Origin: Dyadobacter sp. CY312
GTDB lineage: Bacteria > Bacteroidota > Bacteroidia > Cytophagales > Spirosomataceae
Assembly (NCBI RefSeq): GCF_021390535.1
Contig: NZ_JAJUXG010000017.1
Coordinates: 62,001-126,000 of the forward strand
Length of the DNA: 64,000 bases
Reading direction: 5' to 3'
A program made the position numbers and the translations under genes. Shown in pieces: positions 9,501 through 18,310 of the stretch (position 1 is the stretch's first letter; the number at the start of each line of letters is the position of its first letter). The notes beneath the pieces were generated by a model. The model was not told where the DNA came from. It did not search any database and saw only the letters and a program-made list of their open reading frames with translations.

Positions 9501-10115
9501 AAGCTTAACGTAGGTGATTACAAATACCTGGATTACAACGGAGACGGAAAGATCACCAATCTTGATAAGTATCCGATTCCCGGCTCTGATTTCGCTCCGG
9601 TAACCTATTCGTTCTCCGCCGGATTCACATGGAAAAAGTTTGATTTTAATTTCATGTTTCAGGGCAACGTAGGCAAATACGTGGAGTTCAACCAGCCTTA
9701 CGAAGTTGAGTTTATCAAAGGAGACTGGCGCGTGCATGCATCACAACTGGACTACTGGACACCAACCAATCCGGGAGCAAACCATGCCACACTGCACTAT
9801 TCGGGCGGAGGAAGCACCGACAACCTTTTCTGGGGTGGAGGAGAAGCTGACCGTGGATTCGACATCATGGTGAAGGATCGGTTCTGGAGAAATGCGAACT
9901 ACCTCAGATTGAGAGAGGTGTATGCTTCCTATACTTTCAATTCCAAGGTGTTGAAGCGGGTACTAGGTACTTCTAATCTGGTGTTTTTTGTAACAGGAAA
10001 TAATCTTTTCACCATAACCAAACTTATAGAAGGTGATCCGGAAAGGAAAGATTTTAACCAGGGATTCTATCCTCAGATGACTACTTTAAAATTTGCGATC
10101 AGAGCAGCATTCTAA
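6540..10115 (+). CDS. SusC/RagA-family TonB-dependent transporter with STN signalling domain
   Basis: An outer-membrane glycan importer of 1191 aa. A signal peptide ends near GNAQ (ATG starts at 6540 or 6570). Residues about 48-125 form the STN (secretin/TonB short N-terminal) domain that talks to FecR. A carboxypeptidase-regulatory-like domain follows (TISGVVKGDNGEVLPGVNVV), then the TonB box EEVVVVGYGVQ, the plug (VDGVERDFKDMDPNEIATI, VFGAKGANGVVIVTTKRG) and the beta-barrel ending in RAAF. STN plus the upstream sigma/FecR pair indicates this transporter senses the substrate. The susD gene starts 16 bp later. The family call is very secure; the glycan is not known. Confidence 0.96.
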   Translation: MNYRIQTIKNMEYKLLQQIAAMSRFAVVGMVLQCIFVGLLSASEGNAQQQSIEKIMISIDLKNVSVEDAFVAINDKTDFNFQYDQKLVQNKKVNLSFASGSIGKILRHISKEANISFNRVNETIYVSGAKKNAVTEVLSKTKPTSALPSAAKGIVISTEQYHANRLTQVLNNSLNAMAVTISGVVKGDNGEVLPGVNVVEKGTVNGLSTDADGKFKITVANNNSVLVFSYIGYIGQEHQVGARRTMDVKLVSENKSLEEVVVVGYGVQRKESVVGAITQVDNKALMRSGTSNITNAIAGKLSGVLTMQASGEPGNDHSEIIIRGLSSWNGSQPLIMVDGVERDFKDMDPNEIATISVLKDASATAVFGAKGANGVVIVTTKRGTIGKPKLDFTAQYGLAKATRIPDHISSYTTMTMYNQALMNGQQFTDLIPQNALNEYRNPTTALNALRYPDVNWFDTMTKPFATNANANFNVSGGTNFIKYFASVGYTYQGDFFKAYKEGYDDTRYWYNRFNYRTNIDFNLSKSTTLSLNVGGETGVKNQPSSTPWRNLYSTGPSRYPAYFPAWVLEQVPDPDYPNDKGDRLAMNFGEFTGNPYTSMNQGSFNRYIDSQLFTDLILDQKLDGITQGLSARGKVSLSTFYRNRSLTASYNFPEYQLNYDKIGSEENPWFRNGQGNEMFQQGPLDINVGSLEDDPPYYMDLYYEASLNYLRSFGKHNVSGLALVNRQQKDKKTDFPYYNQGLVGRGTYDYAGKYIVEVNVGLTGSERFAPGNRYGFFPSGAVGYMISEEEFFKNALPWVSKLKLRYSDGKVGSDIAANRWLYLSDYFKDNAGYIHEDLGANRVSQWEEARKRDFGVELGLWNDSFTFGVDLFDEKREKMLLVPRSVTMMVGNSFKELNLGRLKKHGIELEAEYRKTISSGLNFFVKGIFGFNENRIIFKDDLPYANDYQKDAGKPLGAQLSGVELTGSGYYTSVDDIHNNTAAIDLYKLNVGDYKYLDYNGDGKITNLDKYPIPGSDFAPVTYSFSAGFTWKKFDFNFMFQGNVGKYVEFNQPYEVEFIKGDWRVHASQLDYWTPTNPGANHATLHYSGGGSTDNLFWGGGEADRGFDIMVKDRFWRNANYLRLREVYASYTFNSKVLKRVLGTSNLVFFVTGNNLFTITKLIEGDPERKDFNQGFYPQMTTLKFAIRAAF

Positions 10116-10131
10116 GATAAACTGTATCAAC

Positions 10132-11979
10132 ATGAAAAAATTTACCACCATACTATTGGCGCCCGTTCTGCTGATCGTGCTTCTTGCCGGATGTGTTGAG
10201 GATTATCTGGACCAGGCACCGGAGTCGGGACTTGGTACCGAGGATGTGTTCTCCAAGTACGAAAACTTCAAAAAGTTTTTTGATTCCATTTATGAGGGAA
10301 ATAAGTTGGACGATAAGACCTGGCGCGGGTATAACATCAAAAACGCATACTCGCTATACTTCGACTTTTGGGACCAGAAATACACAATGGAGTCGCTCAC
10401 GGATATGAGTGACATGGGACGCGTAATGGACGCTCAGATTATTAAAAGTGGCTCTGTTTCTGCTATCATTAACAAAATGACCTACGATCAGGCGCGGCGT
10501 CCGATACTGGGATCCATGTTTAAGATCATCCGGGTTTGCAACATATCCTTGCAGAACATCAATCTGCTTAAAGATGTGAATGCGGTTGATATCAACGATT
10601 TTAAAGGACAATCGCACTTTATTCGCGCTTTTGCCCACTTTGAATTATTTCGCTTGTGGGGACCTATGCCTTATCTCAATAAGGTTATCGGCCCTGACGA
10701 CGAGTGGGATATTCCGCGGCTCTCAAAACATGAAACGCTTGTAAGAATTGCAGCTGATATGGACACGGCGGCTTCCTACTTCAAACAAGCCGACCTCATG
10801 CGACGGGATCCGCCTCCGGGTGTAGCGGGTCACCTCAATAATCCGGAGCAAAAACGCCCTAATGGCGTAGCTGCTATTGCGATGAAAGCCCGTGCGCTGC
10901 TCTATGCTGCAAGTCCTTTAAACAATGAGTTGGGAAATAAAGATTGGGAAAATGCCGCGGTGGCCAACTGGGAAGCGATTAAACTGGCTGAACAACATGG
11001 TTACGAACTGTTGCCTTTGTCGGATTACAAAAGGAATTACATAGGTAACCAGTACTCTAATGAGCAGCTCTGGGCTTGGTCTGCCGGAACGAAAGCATAC
11101 AATGCGGGCGATCTTCAGGGACAGGTAAATGGTGTATTTGGTGGAGGCAAAACAGGGTGGTCGGGTGAATGTCCTACCCAGAATACCGTGGATAAATTTG
11201 AAACCAAATGGGGTGAACCACTCAATACGGAAGCCGATCGTGCTGCTGCAACTGCTGCCGGACATTACAATGAGCAGAACCCATATGCTAACCGTGATCC
11301 CCGTTTTGAGATCGATATCATTTACAACCAGGCACAGATCCCGGGATACGGAGCGGCAAAAATTTACTATGAAACCAACAATGGTGCAGCGGTTTACGCA
11401 GAATTGCTTGATCAGACGTATGCGGGAATTACCAGAACAGGCTATTACGAAAGAAAAACCTGGGGTGAGCAAAGTGTGAAAAACAAAACCACGCCACAGT
11501 ATACCGATCCACTTATTCGACTGGGAGAGCTGTATCTGAACTATGCGGAGGCGGCAAATGAAGCTTATGGTCCCAATGGTATGGCTCCTGGTGCCACCAT
11601 GACCGCCCTTCAGGCCGTAAACAAGATCAGAAACCGTGCCGGCATGCCTGATGTACTTCCGGCATATACAGGTTCCAAGGACAAACTTCGCGATCGGATC
11701 AAGAATGAGCGGACTATTGAACTTTGCTTTGAAGGCGGCCACTATTTCCACGACATACGCCGCTGGAAAGATGCCCCCAAAGTGATGGGAGGAACACTCT
11801 ACAGGGTTGATATCGAAAAGGTACCGGTAAGTACTACATATCCTACCGGCTTCAAATACACCCGAATGCCCATGTCTGCCGACCGCCAGGTACGCTGGAA
11901 AGATGCTATGTACTATTTCCCGTTCAATACGGAGGATATGTACAAGATGAAAAATTTTGTTTCCAACGAAGTTTGGTAG
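10132..11979 (+). CDS. SusD/RagB-family glycan-binding lipoprotein
   Basis: The surface lid and binding partner of the preceding SusC. The ATG at 10132 gives 615 aa with a lipoprotein signal peptide ending LLAGC (Cys21); an upstream in-frame ATG at 10093 lies inside susC and is unlikely. SusD features are DYLDQAPESG after the lipobox, FIRAFAHFELFRLWGPMPY, the helical NYAEAANEAYG segment, and the C-terminal KNERTIELCFEGGHYFHDIRRW. It is separated from susC by 16 bp and from the next susC by 23 bp, so they are one transcript. Confidence 0.96.
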   Translation: MKKFTTILLAPVLLIVLLAGCVEDYLDQAPESGLGTEDVFSKYENFKKFFDSIYEGNKLDDKTWRGYNIKNAYSLYFDFWDQKYTMESLTDMSDMGRVMDAQIIKSGSVSAIINKMTYDQARRPILGSMFKIIRVCNISLQNINLLKDVNAVDINDFKGQSHFIRAFAHFELFRLWGPMPYLNKVIGPDDEWDIPRLSKHETLVRIAADMDTAASYFKQADLMRRDPPPGVAGHLNNPEQKRPNGVAAIAMKARALLYAASPLNNELGNKDWENAAVANWEAIKLAEQHGYELLPLSDYKRNYIGNQYSNEQLWAWSAGTKAYNAGDLQGQVNGVFGGGKTGWSGECPTQNTVDKFETKWGEPLNTEADRAAATAAGHYNEQNPYANRDPRFEIDIIYNQAQIPGYGAAKIYYETNNGAAVYAELLDQTYAGITRTGYYERKTWGEQSVKNKTTPQYTDPLIRLGELYLNYAEAANEAYGPNGMAPGATMTALQAVNKIRNRAGMPDVLPAYTGSKDKLRDRIKNERTIELCFEGGHYFHDIRRWKDAPKVMGGTLYRVDIEKVPVSTTYPTGFKYTRMPMSADRQVRWKDAMYYFPFNTEDMYKMKNFVSNEVW

Positions 11980-12002
11980 CCTAACCCATTAAACTGATAA
12001 TC

Positions 12003-15000
12003 ATGAGATTAGATAGATATTACAAAAAGCATAGTCTGCTCGGCTTGCTTTTACTGATTCTGTTTGTAGCAGGTTCGGCAATTGCTCAGGACAAAAGCGC
12101 AAAAAAAGCGCAGGCAGTGAAAGTGAATCTGAAAGTGACCGATGAGCAGGGTAACCCTATTCCAAAAGCCACAGTGGTGGTGGGGGAAGGGTTGATTCAT
12201 ACAGAAACCAACGACAACGGAAGCATTGATTTTAACGCCCTGCCCGAAGATTTTATCACGGTGACGTCTTACGGGTACAGCAAAAAGGTTTCGCTGATCG
12301 GTGATTTGATCGAAGACAACATTGTTTTGAAAAAGGCAAAGTTGTACATGACACCCGATGATGAAATTCCGATGCCCTACATGAATCTTTTGAAAAGAAA
12401 GACAACAGGGAGCTATAATGTTTTCAGAACCAGTGACCTTGAAAAATATCCTACCAACGACCTTAGAAACGCTTTCGCAGGCATAGCAACTGGTATTGAG
12501 GTTACGGAAAGGGATGGATCTACCGGTCTGAATGCGGAGGAAGAGCTCGGATTTTTCAGAGTAACCGAAAAGGTGGGCATCACTTCTAGAGGATTTAGTC
12601 CCATTTTTATGATCGATGACATACCTACTGAAATCACAGAAATGAACCTCGATCCGCAGGAAATTGAAAGTGTAACGGTGATCAAGGATATTGTAGGTAA
12701 AGCGATGCTTGGGCCAAGAGGTGCAAACGGGATTATTTACATCAAGACAAAACGTGGCAGGGCACATGAACGTGTAATGAATGTAAACGTGGAAGAAGGT
12801 GTGAGTATCGTTGACAGGTTTCCTGGCTGGGCATCCGGTGCCGATTATGCAAGACTTAACAACACCGCCAGAACCAACAGCGGAATGAATCCCCTGTACA
12901 GCGACGCGGCCATAAACGGTTACGCACAAAACGATCCATACAATATGTACACGCCAAGTGTGGACTTTCGTGGTATGATGCTTAAAAATTCCAAATCGTT
13001 CAGACGGGCTAATTTGTCTTCGGGTGGCGGTAATGAAACCATTCAGTACAATGCATATTTGGGATACAACGGCGAAGGAGATATTTATAAAATTGGATCG
13101 ACTTCCGACTATCATCGGATCAATGTGAGATCCAATATTGATGTAAAGATCAATGAGCTGATCAAGGTGAAGGTTGACTTTTTTGGGGGACTAACGATCC
13201 GTCGCTCGCCCAACTATGGTTACAACTCCGATTTTACCAATGAAGACGGCAATACCAATACCGCACTTGATCTTGTGGAGTTTAATACGGCCATCAACGA
13301 TATTACTAACACGCCACCCATTGCTTTTCCTGTCTATGCTGCTTTCGGAGACAATGCTGTTGCTCCATGGTATGGTGTAAGTTCCAATTTCAAGACCAAT
13401 CCCATCGGGAACCTGATGCATAACGGTTATTATTCGGAAAAGGGCCGGACAGGAGCGTCCAATGTTACTTTTGAATACGATATGAAGGAAATACTGCCAG
13501 GTCTGAAATCAAGAACTTATGCAGGTTTCAACGTATTCAACAGCTTGCGCATCGGAAAGGCGGAAGACTATATTGCCTACATTGCTACACCGGGAACAAC
13601 TTCTTCCGGACAGGATACGATCAGGCTTTCAAAGGTACACGACGGGGTCGATATGTCGGGACTGGCCAAACTGCACGATTATTATTCTCAGCGTTTCGTG
13701 ATTTACGAAAATCTTAGTTATGAGAAAGCCTGGAAAAAAAGTGACCTTCAGATGGGACTGACCTATTTTCTTTCCAGAATTTCCAGGAATGGAATAGAAG
13801 AACCTCAGCGCCAGCAAAATGCTATACTGACTGGCATTTATTCTTTTAAAGATAAATATGTTTTTCAGGGTGTATTAAATTATGCGGGTACTTATAGCTT
13901 CGCCAAGGACAAAAGGTATGCAATGTTTCCTTCTGCCGGCCTTGGGTGGGTAGTTTCGGAGGAGAATTTCATGAAAGGTGTAAAGGCTGTAAACTATCTT
14001 AAACTGCGTGTGGAAGGTGGTGTGTTAGGTTATGAAAGTTTTTTGCCTCCATTTTATGACCTGGATCGCTGGGGTGTGAACTCAACCGGTGTCGCCTTTG
14101 GTCCGTTTACAACCAACCAGTGGTTTGGCAGCAATACAGACAACTCCGTATATCGTACAACGCCCGCACGCATCGGAAATCCTGACCTCACCTGGGAAAA
14201 ACGTAAGGAGCTGAGTATTGGTCTTGACGCCTTACTGTTTAACAGAAAACTATCTGTGGAGGTTAACTATTTCAATAATCTGCGCGATGGGATGGTTTCT
14301 CAGTTAGCCAATACAGTTCCGTTGATTGCCGGTATTTCCGGATCCAGACCATGGTTCAACTACAACAGGATGAAGTTTTTTGGTGTAGAAACCGGTATTC
14401 AGTATTCTGATAAAATCGGTGCTCTGAGGTTCTCAGTTGGTGGTAATGCTTCGGTTCAGGATAGTAAGATTCTGAAATACGATGAACCTGCTTTCCGGTT
14501 TGATTATCAGACACGCCTGGGAACTCCTACCGACGGATACTGGGGCCAGACCTATATCGGAAAATTTGCAACCGACGAGGAAACCAAACTTGTGCCGCAG
14601 ATTTACGATGAGGTGCTGAAACAGGGCGATCTTAAATATCAGGACAAGAACGGCGACGGTATTGTGGATGACAATGACCAGAGTCAGATCGGACATTCTT
14701 CGCCACGCCTGATCTACGCGCTGAACCTTCGTCTTGGTTTCAAAAACTTTGAGTTCACGGCTGTTGGTAACGGAAGGGCTTTTTATGACATAGGAATGAC
14801 AAACAAGTATTTCTGGAACGGCTGGAATGATAACAATTACTCCAACTTCGTGAAAGAAAATGTAGGCGGAGATTACCCCCGACTGACCTATCAGAAAGTT
14901 AACAACAACTTTGTCGGGTCTAATTTCTGGCTTCGTGACGGAGGCTATTTCAAAGTTCAGAACATTGAGATCGCATACAACGTCCCCGTGAATGCTGCCC

Positions 15001-15158
15001 GTGTGATTGGTGCAAGGGGTTTGCGTCTTTATGTACGCGGAGCTAATCTGCTCACCGTTTCCAAGATCAAGGATGTTGATCCTGAATCAATTAATTCAGG
15101 AGTGACTGTCAATCCTTTGTTCAGAACGTTTACCGGCGGAGTTAAGCTAACATTTTAA
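12003..15158 (+). CDS. SusC/RagA-family transporter without canonical TonB box
   Basis: A second outer-membrane transporter of the locus, 1051 aa, with signal peptide ending AIAQ. It has no STN domain. A carboxypeptidase-regulatory-like domain (VNLKVTDEQGNPIPKATVVV) leads into the plug (FMIDDIPTEITEMNLDPQEI, GPRGANGIIYIKTKRGR) and the barrel. The usual [DE]EVVVVGYG TonB box before the plug is replaced by a stretch containing TPDDEIPMPYMNLLKRKTTG. Either an unrecognised TonB contact exists or coupling differs. It lies 12 bp upstream of its susD partner and probably depends on the first SusC for signalling. Confidence 0.93.
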   Translation: MRLDRYYKKHSLLGLLLLILFVAGSAIAQDKSAKKAQAVKVNLKVTDEQGNPIPKATVVVGEGLIHTETNDNGSIDFNALPEDFITVTSYGYSKKVSLIGDLIEDNIVLKKAKLYMTPDDEIPMPYMNLLKRKTTGSYNVFRTSDLEKYPTNDLRNAFAGIATGIEVTERDGSTGLNAEEELGFFRVTEKVGITSRGFSPIFMIDDIPTEITEMNLDPQEIESVTVIKDIVGKAMLGPRGANGIIYIKTKRGRAHERVMNVNVEEGVSIVDRFPGWASGADYARLNNTARTNSGMNPLYSDAAINGYAQNDPYNMYTPSVDFRGMMLKNSKSFRRANLSSGGGNETIQYNAYLGYNGEGDIYKIGSTSDYHRINVRSNIDVKINELIKVKVDFFGGLTIRRSPNYGYNSDFTNEDGNTNTALDLVEFNTAINDITNTPPIAFPVYAAFGDNAVAPWYGVSSNFKTNPIGNLMHNGYYSEKGRTGASNVTFEYDMKEILPGLKSRTYAGFNVFNSLRIGKAEDYIAYIATPGTTSSGQDTIRLSKVHDGVDMSGLAKLHDYYSQRFVIYENLSYEKAWKKSDLQMGLTYFLSRISRNGIEEPQRQQNAILTGIYSFKDKYVFQGVLNYAGTYSFAKDKRYAMFPSAGLGWVVSEENFMKGVKAVNYLKLRVEGGVLGYESFLPPFYDLDRWGVNSTGVAFGPFTTNQWFGSNTDNSVYRTTPARIGNPDLTWEKRKELSIGLDALLFNRKLSVEVNYFNNLRDGMVSQLANTVPLIAGISGSRPWFNYNRMKFFGVETGIQYSDKIGALRFSVGGNASVQDSKILKYDEPAFRFDYQTRLGTPTDGYWGQTYIGKFATDEETKLVPQIYDEVLKQGDLKYQDKNGDGIVDDNDQSQIGHSSPRLIYALNLRLGFKNFEFTAVGNGRAFYDIGMTNKYFWNGWNDNNYSNFVKENVGGDYPRLTYQKVNNNFVGSNFWLRDGGYFKVQNIEIAYNVPVNAARVIGARGLRLYVRGANLLTVSKIKDVDPESINSGVTVNPLFRTFTGGVKLTF

Positions 15159-15170
15159 TCAGGAACTGTT

Positions 15171-16976
15171 ATGGATTTGAAAAATATAAAAATAAAAGGC
15201 ATTCTCTGCTTTTGTCTGCTGAGCTTCGCACTGGTATCCTGCGTGGATTATCTGGAACCATATCCAAATGGAAACAGGACTACCGAGGATATCTGGAAAT
15301 ATCAGGATATGGTGCAGGGGTTGGTTGGGCAGTGTTATGACAACATGCCCCGGAATTACAACGACAATGAAGGCGTTTACATGGACGGAGCCTCCGACGA
15401 TGTTGTGATTACCTCCACCACCAATGCCATGGTCAGGCTGGCTACGGGAGCTTTGCCAACCAGTCAGGATCCTTTCCGTACCTATTGGGACCGCGCCTAT
15501 AGATCCATTTATCTGGTCAATCTTTTTTTGAAAGACCGTAAAGGATACAACACCAGGTTTCTGGTTAACGCGCATCTTGACAGTCTGGTTAAGAATCGTT
15601 TGCAGGGAGAAGCCTTTGCGTTGAGAGCCTGGTTTCAGTGGGATTTGCTGCAAAAATTTGGTGGCAAAGGTATGGATGGCCAGCTATTGGGTTTCCCGAT
15701 CGTGCTAGAACCGGTCGACATTAAAGAGGAAACAAACCGTACACGCAATACCTATGATCAATGTGTTCAGCAGATCATTGCGGATTGCGACTCGGCCTAC
15801 AAATACCTGCCCATTGCGCACCGCGATTTTCTTGTACCGAATGTGAACGACCGCGCATACGCCGGAGGACGTTATTGGGGACGCTTCGACGGGATTACTA
15901 CCCGTGCGCTTAAAGCACTGGTATATCTCACTTGGGCAAGTCCGAGATTTAATCCTTCCAACAATGTGGCGCGTTGGGATTCTGCTGCTAAAAATGCCAA
16001 ACTGGTAATGGATTTCAAGCAAAAAACCGATGCGGTTTCCAATGGTTTCGGCGTAACGAAGGCAATGGACTGGTTCAATCCAAACTTTGGAGGCATTGTA
16101 TTCTCGGCCAGATATAACAACGGAAACGATGCCATGGAAAGGATGTTCTATCCGGGCGGGTTTCAGGGTAATGGCCAGGTGGGGGCAACGCAGGAATTGG
16201 TAGATGCCTTTCCGATGAAAAACGGGTATCCCATTACTGATTCGCGAAGCCTTTATGATCCGGCAAAACCTTATGAAAACCGTGATCCGAGATTTTACGC
16301 GACGATTTTTCATAATAATGCCAAAGCCATGCGGCTGAACAGTTCGAGCACAACACCCATGTATACCTTCGAAAACTGGACCGGAGCCAAGGATTCACCA
16401 GGCCCGCCGGCCAACAGCAGAACCAATTACCATATCAAAAAAATGGTTTTTATGGGACTGAACTGGGGAGATAATGCGATCAACCGGCAACCGCATACGA
16501 AAGTATTCATCCGCTGGGAAAACATGGTGTTTGCATTTGCCGAAGCCGCCAATCAGGTAGAAGGACCAAACGGAGCAAAATATGGCTTGTCGGCGAAAGA
16601 AGCAATGGCTTACATCCGCGCCAAAAACAATACAGACGGAGGGAAAGGATTTACGACCGACCCTTATCTGACTGAAATTGCAGCGGCTGGAAAAGTGGCT
16701 TTTTATGATTTTATTAAAAACGAACGCAGGCTGGAGTTCTGCTTCGAAGGTCAGAGATTTTACGACATTCGCCGGTGGACCACCACGCTTGCAGAGCTCA
16801 ACAAAGCGGTGCACCGCCCTGTCATTACCAGAAATACAGACGGATCTTTTAGCTATAAAATGGACGAAATCGTAGAGTCGCGTTCATATCCTTCCGCATT
16901 TCTTCCCATACCTTTCGACGAGATGCTTCGCATGAGCAACCTCGTGCAGAATGAGGGCTGGGACGCCTGGAAGTGA
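15171..16976 (+). CDS. SusD/RagB-family glycan-binding lipoprotein
   Basis: A 601-aa partner of the second SusC, with a lipoprotein signal peptide ending ALVSC (Cys24) followed by VDYLEPYPNG. Typical SusD segments are GEAFALRAWFQWDLLQKFGG, FAEAANQVEGPNG, and the C-terminal KNERRLEFCFEGQRFYDIRRW. It is anchored on the outer membrane facing outward. It is less similar to the SusD at 10132 than expected for a recent duplication, so the two pairs probably take different parts or sizes of the glycan; this last point is inference. Confidence 0.95.
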   Translation: MDLKNIKIKGILCFCLLSFALVSCVDYLEPYPNGNRTTEDIWKYQDMVQGLVGQCYDNMPRNYNDNEGVYMDGASDDVVITSTTNAMVRLATGALPTSQDPFRTYWDRAYRSIYLVNLFLKDRKGYNTRFLVNAHLDSLVKNRLQGEAFALRAWFQWDLLQKFGGKGMDGQLLGFPIVLEPVDIKEETNRTRNTYDQCVQQIIADCDSAYKYLPIAHRDFLVPNVNDRAYAGGRYWGRFDGITTRALKALVYLTWASPRFNPSNNVARWDSAAKNAKLVMDFKQKTDAVSNGFGVTKAMDWFNPNFGGIVFSARYNNGNDAMERMFYPGGFQGNGQVGATQELVDAFPMKNGYPITDSRSLYDPAKPYENRDPRFYATIFHNNAKAMRLNSSSTTPMYTFENWTGAKDSPGPPANSRTNYHIKKMVFMGLNWGDNAINRQPHTKVFIRWENMVFAFAEAANQVEGPNGAKYGLSAKEAMAYIRAKNNTDGGKGFTTDPYLTEIAAAGKVAFYDFIKNERRLEFCFEGQRFYDIRRWTTTLAELNKAVHRPVITRNTDGSFSYKMDEIVESRSYPSAFLPIPFDEMLRMSNLVQNEGWDAWK

Positions 16977-17018
16977 TTTTGGAACAGGTAATTGTCAGAT
17001 AATCAAATAATTAATAAT

Positions 17019-17043
17019 GGATGTCAGCAAAACGCTGGCATCC
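17019..17043 (+). other. Intra-operon stem-loop before the DUF1735 gene
   Basis: GGATGTCAGC and GCTGGCATCC form a 10-bp stem with one G-U pair and a 5-nt AAAAC loop, 17 bp before the next start codon. No U-run follows, so it is unlikely to terminate. It may mark an mRNA processing or stability boundary inside the sus operon. Confidence 0.45.
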
Positions 17044-17060
17044 GATAGCCAAAAAATGGT

Positions 17061-18026
17061 ATGAAAAAAATTATAATGGCAGCTTTATTCCTTTCCGTGG
17101 CGATGAGCTCTTGCTATAAGGATTATATTGAGGATTTCGATTACAGCTCGATCTACTTTATGTACCAAACCAATGTCCGTACTTTCGTGGTTGGCGAGGG
17201 AATGAAAATTGAGGTTGGAGCAGCACTCGGAGGCTTACGGGAAAACAGACAGGATCGTGTTGTGAATTTTAACATGGACAATACGCTCATCAACGCCAAT
17301 ATTCTTGCTGCGATGAAAGCAGGTGCCAACTACATAAAGGAAGCAATTGCTCCTGTTGATACTTTGAAACTGATGCCGACGTCTTACTACACAATTTCCG
17401 ACAACAGCAAAATGATCATCAAATCCGGTCAGCACATGGGTTCGGTGGTGATCAAAGCCGATTCTGCACGATTTTTGCAGGACGTGGCAACGATCAGGCC
17501 GGGTTACGCAATTCCGTTTAATATTACCACCGCCGACGCTGATTCCATACACAAGGCTAAAAGGTATACCGTAGTTGCCCTAAAATATGAGAACATGTTG
17601 TTTGGAAATTACTGGCATGGTGGGGTAACCACGGTAAAAGATGCGACAGGCAAAGTAGTAAATACAGTAAAATATTATACGACCATACCATCACCAGAAG
17701 TTAAAATTCTGAACCTGAAAACGGTGGCGCCAAATGCCCTGGTGACCAACAAGATCAGCGATCAGACAGGTTCGATGAAGATCACCCTTGAAGGATCGAA
17801 AGTGATTGTAAGTAAAGCGCCGGGCTCGTCAGTGGAAGTGCTGCCGGACGGGGAGAGCGTGTTCAATCGCTCTAAACTTTTACAGGACCGCCGCATCATT
17901 CTTAAATACAAATATGCCAATGCCGATGGTACCACTTCATTTGCACAGGATACACTCACTTTCCGCAACCGGATCCGCGACGGTGTAAACGAATGGCAGG
18001 ATGAAAATCCCGATAATTATAAATGA
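17061..18026 (+). CDS. DUF1735-type surface lipoprotein (SusE-position glycan binder)
   Basis: A 321-aa lipoprotein with signal peptide ending MSSC (Cys18). The N-terminal part (VNFNMDNTLINANILAAMK, LMPTSYYTI, MIIKSGQHMGSVVIKAD, YAIPFNITTADADSI) matches the DUF1735/BT_3987-like Ig-fold domain found in lipoproteins after susD. The C-terminal half (about 185-321) would be the glycan-facing domain. It is the last gene of the susC-susD-susC-susD operon and is followed by a terminator. The role in surface glycan binding is inferred from family and position. Confidence 0.82.
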   Translation: MKKIIMAALFLSVAMSSCYKDYIEDFDYSSIYFMYQTNVRTFVVGEGMKIEVGAALGGLRENRQDRVVNFNMDNTLINANILAAMKAGANYIKEAIAPVDTLKLMPTSYYTISDNSKMIIKSGQHMGSVVIKADSARFLQDVATIRPGYAIPFNITTADADSIHKAKRYTVVALKYENMLFGNYWHGGVTTVKDATGKVVNTVKYYTTIPSPEVKILNLKTVAPNALVTNKISDQTGSMKITLEGSKVIVSKAPGSSVEVLPDGESVFNRSKLLQDRRIILKYKYANADGTTSFAQDTLTFRNRIRDGVNEWQDENPDNYK

Positions 18027-18062
18027 CAGCCCATTACTGATATTGGCGTAACTCCCCTCACC

Positions 18063-18104
18063 AAAAGCTCCGAATTTTCCCAAACGGGATTATTTGGGGC
18101 TTTT
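18063..18104 (+). terminator. Terminator of the sus operon
   Basis: AAAAGCTCC and GGGGCTTTT form a 9-bp stem with one G-U pair, enclosing an inner TCCC/GGGA pairing, and the 3' arm ends in a T run. It lies 37 bp after the stop of the DUF1735 gene and before the lyase genes, so the lyases are probably a separate transcript. Confidence 0.7.
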
Positions 18105-18310
18105 AATATAAAGACTTATATATCAGTATTTTATCATTTTTTTTTCCACTCAACAACTTGTAAATACCTGATTTTTCTGGTCGGGGTTTTGGTTTAAAAT
18201 ATTCGTCAGATAAGAAATAATGTTGCCTTTTAAAGATAGTGCGCTAACTTAGAAACTGATGTGCACGAGAATCCTCAGCTATTCCTTTACTCACCTACAT
18301 AACTTTAAAA

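Noticed and set aside
10918..11751. 277-aa minus-strand frame
   Set aside because: It is fully antisense to the SusD gene at 10132-11979.
12051..13115. 354-aa minus-strand frame
   Set aside because: It is antisense to the second susC gene and has a cysteine- and histidine-rich shadow composition.
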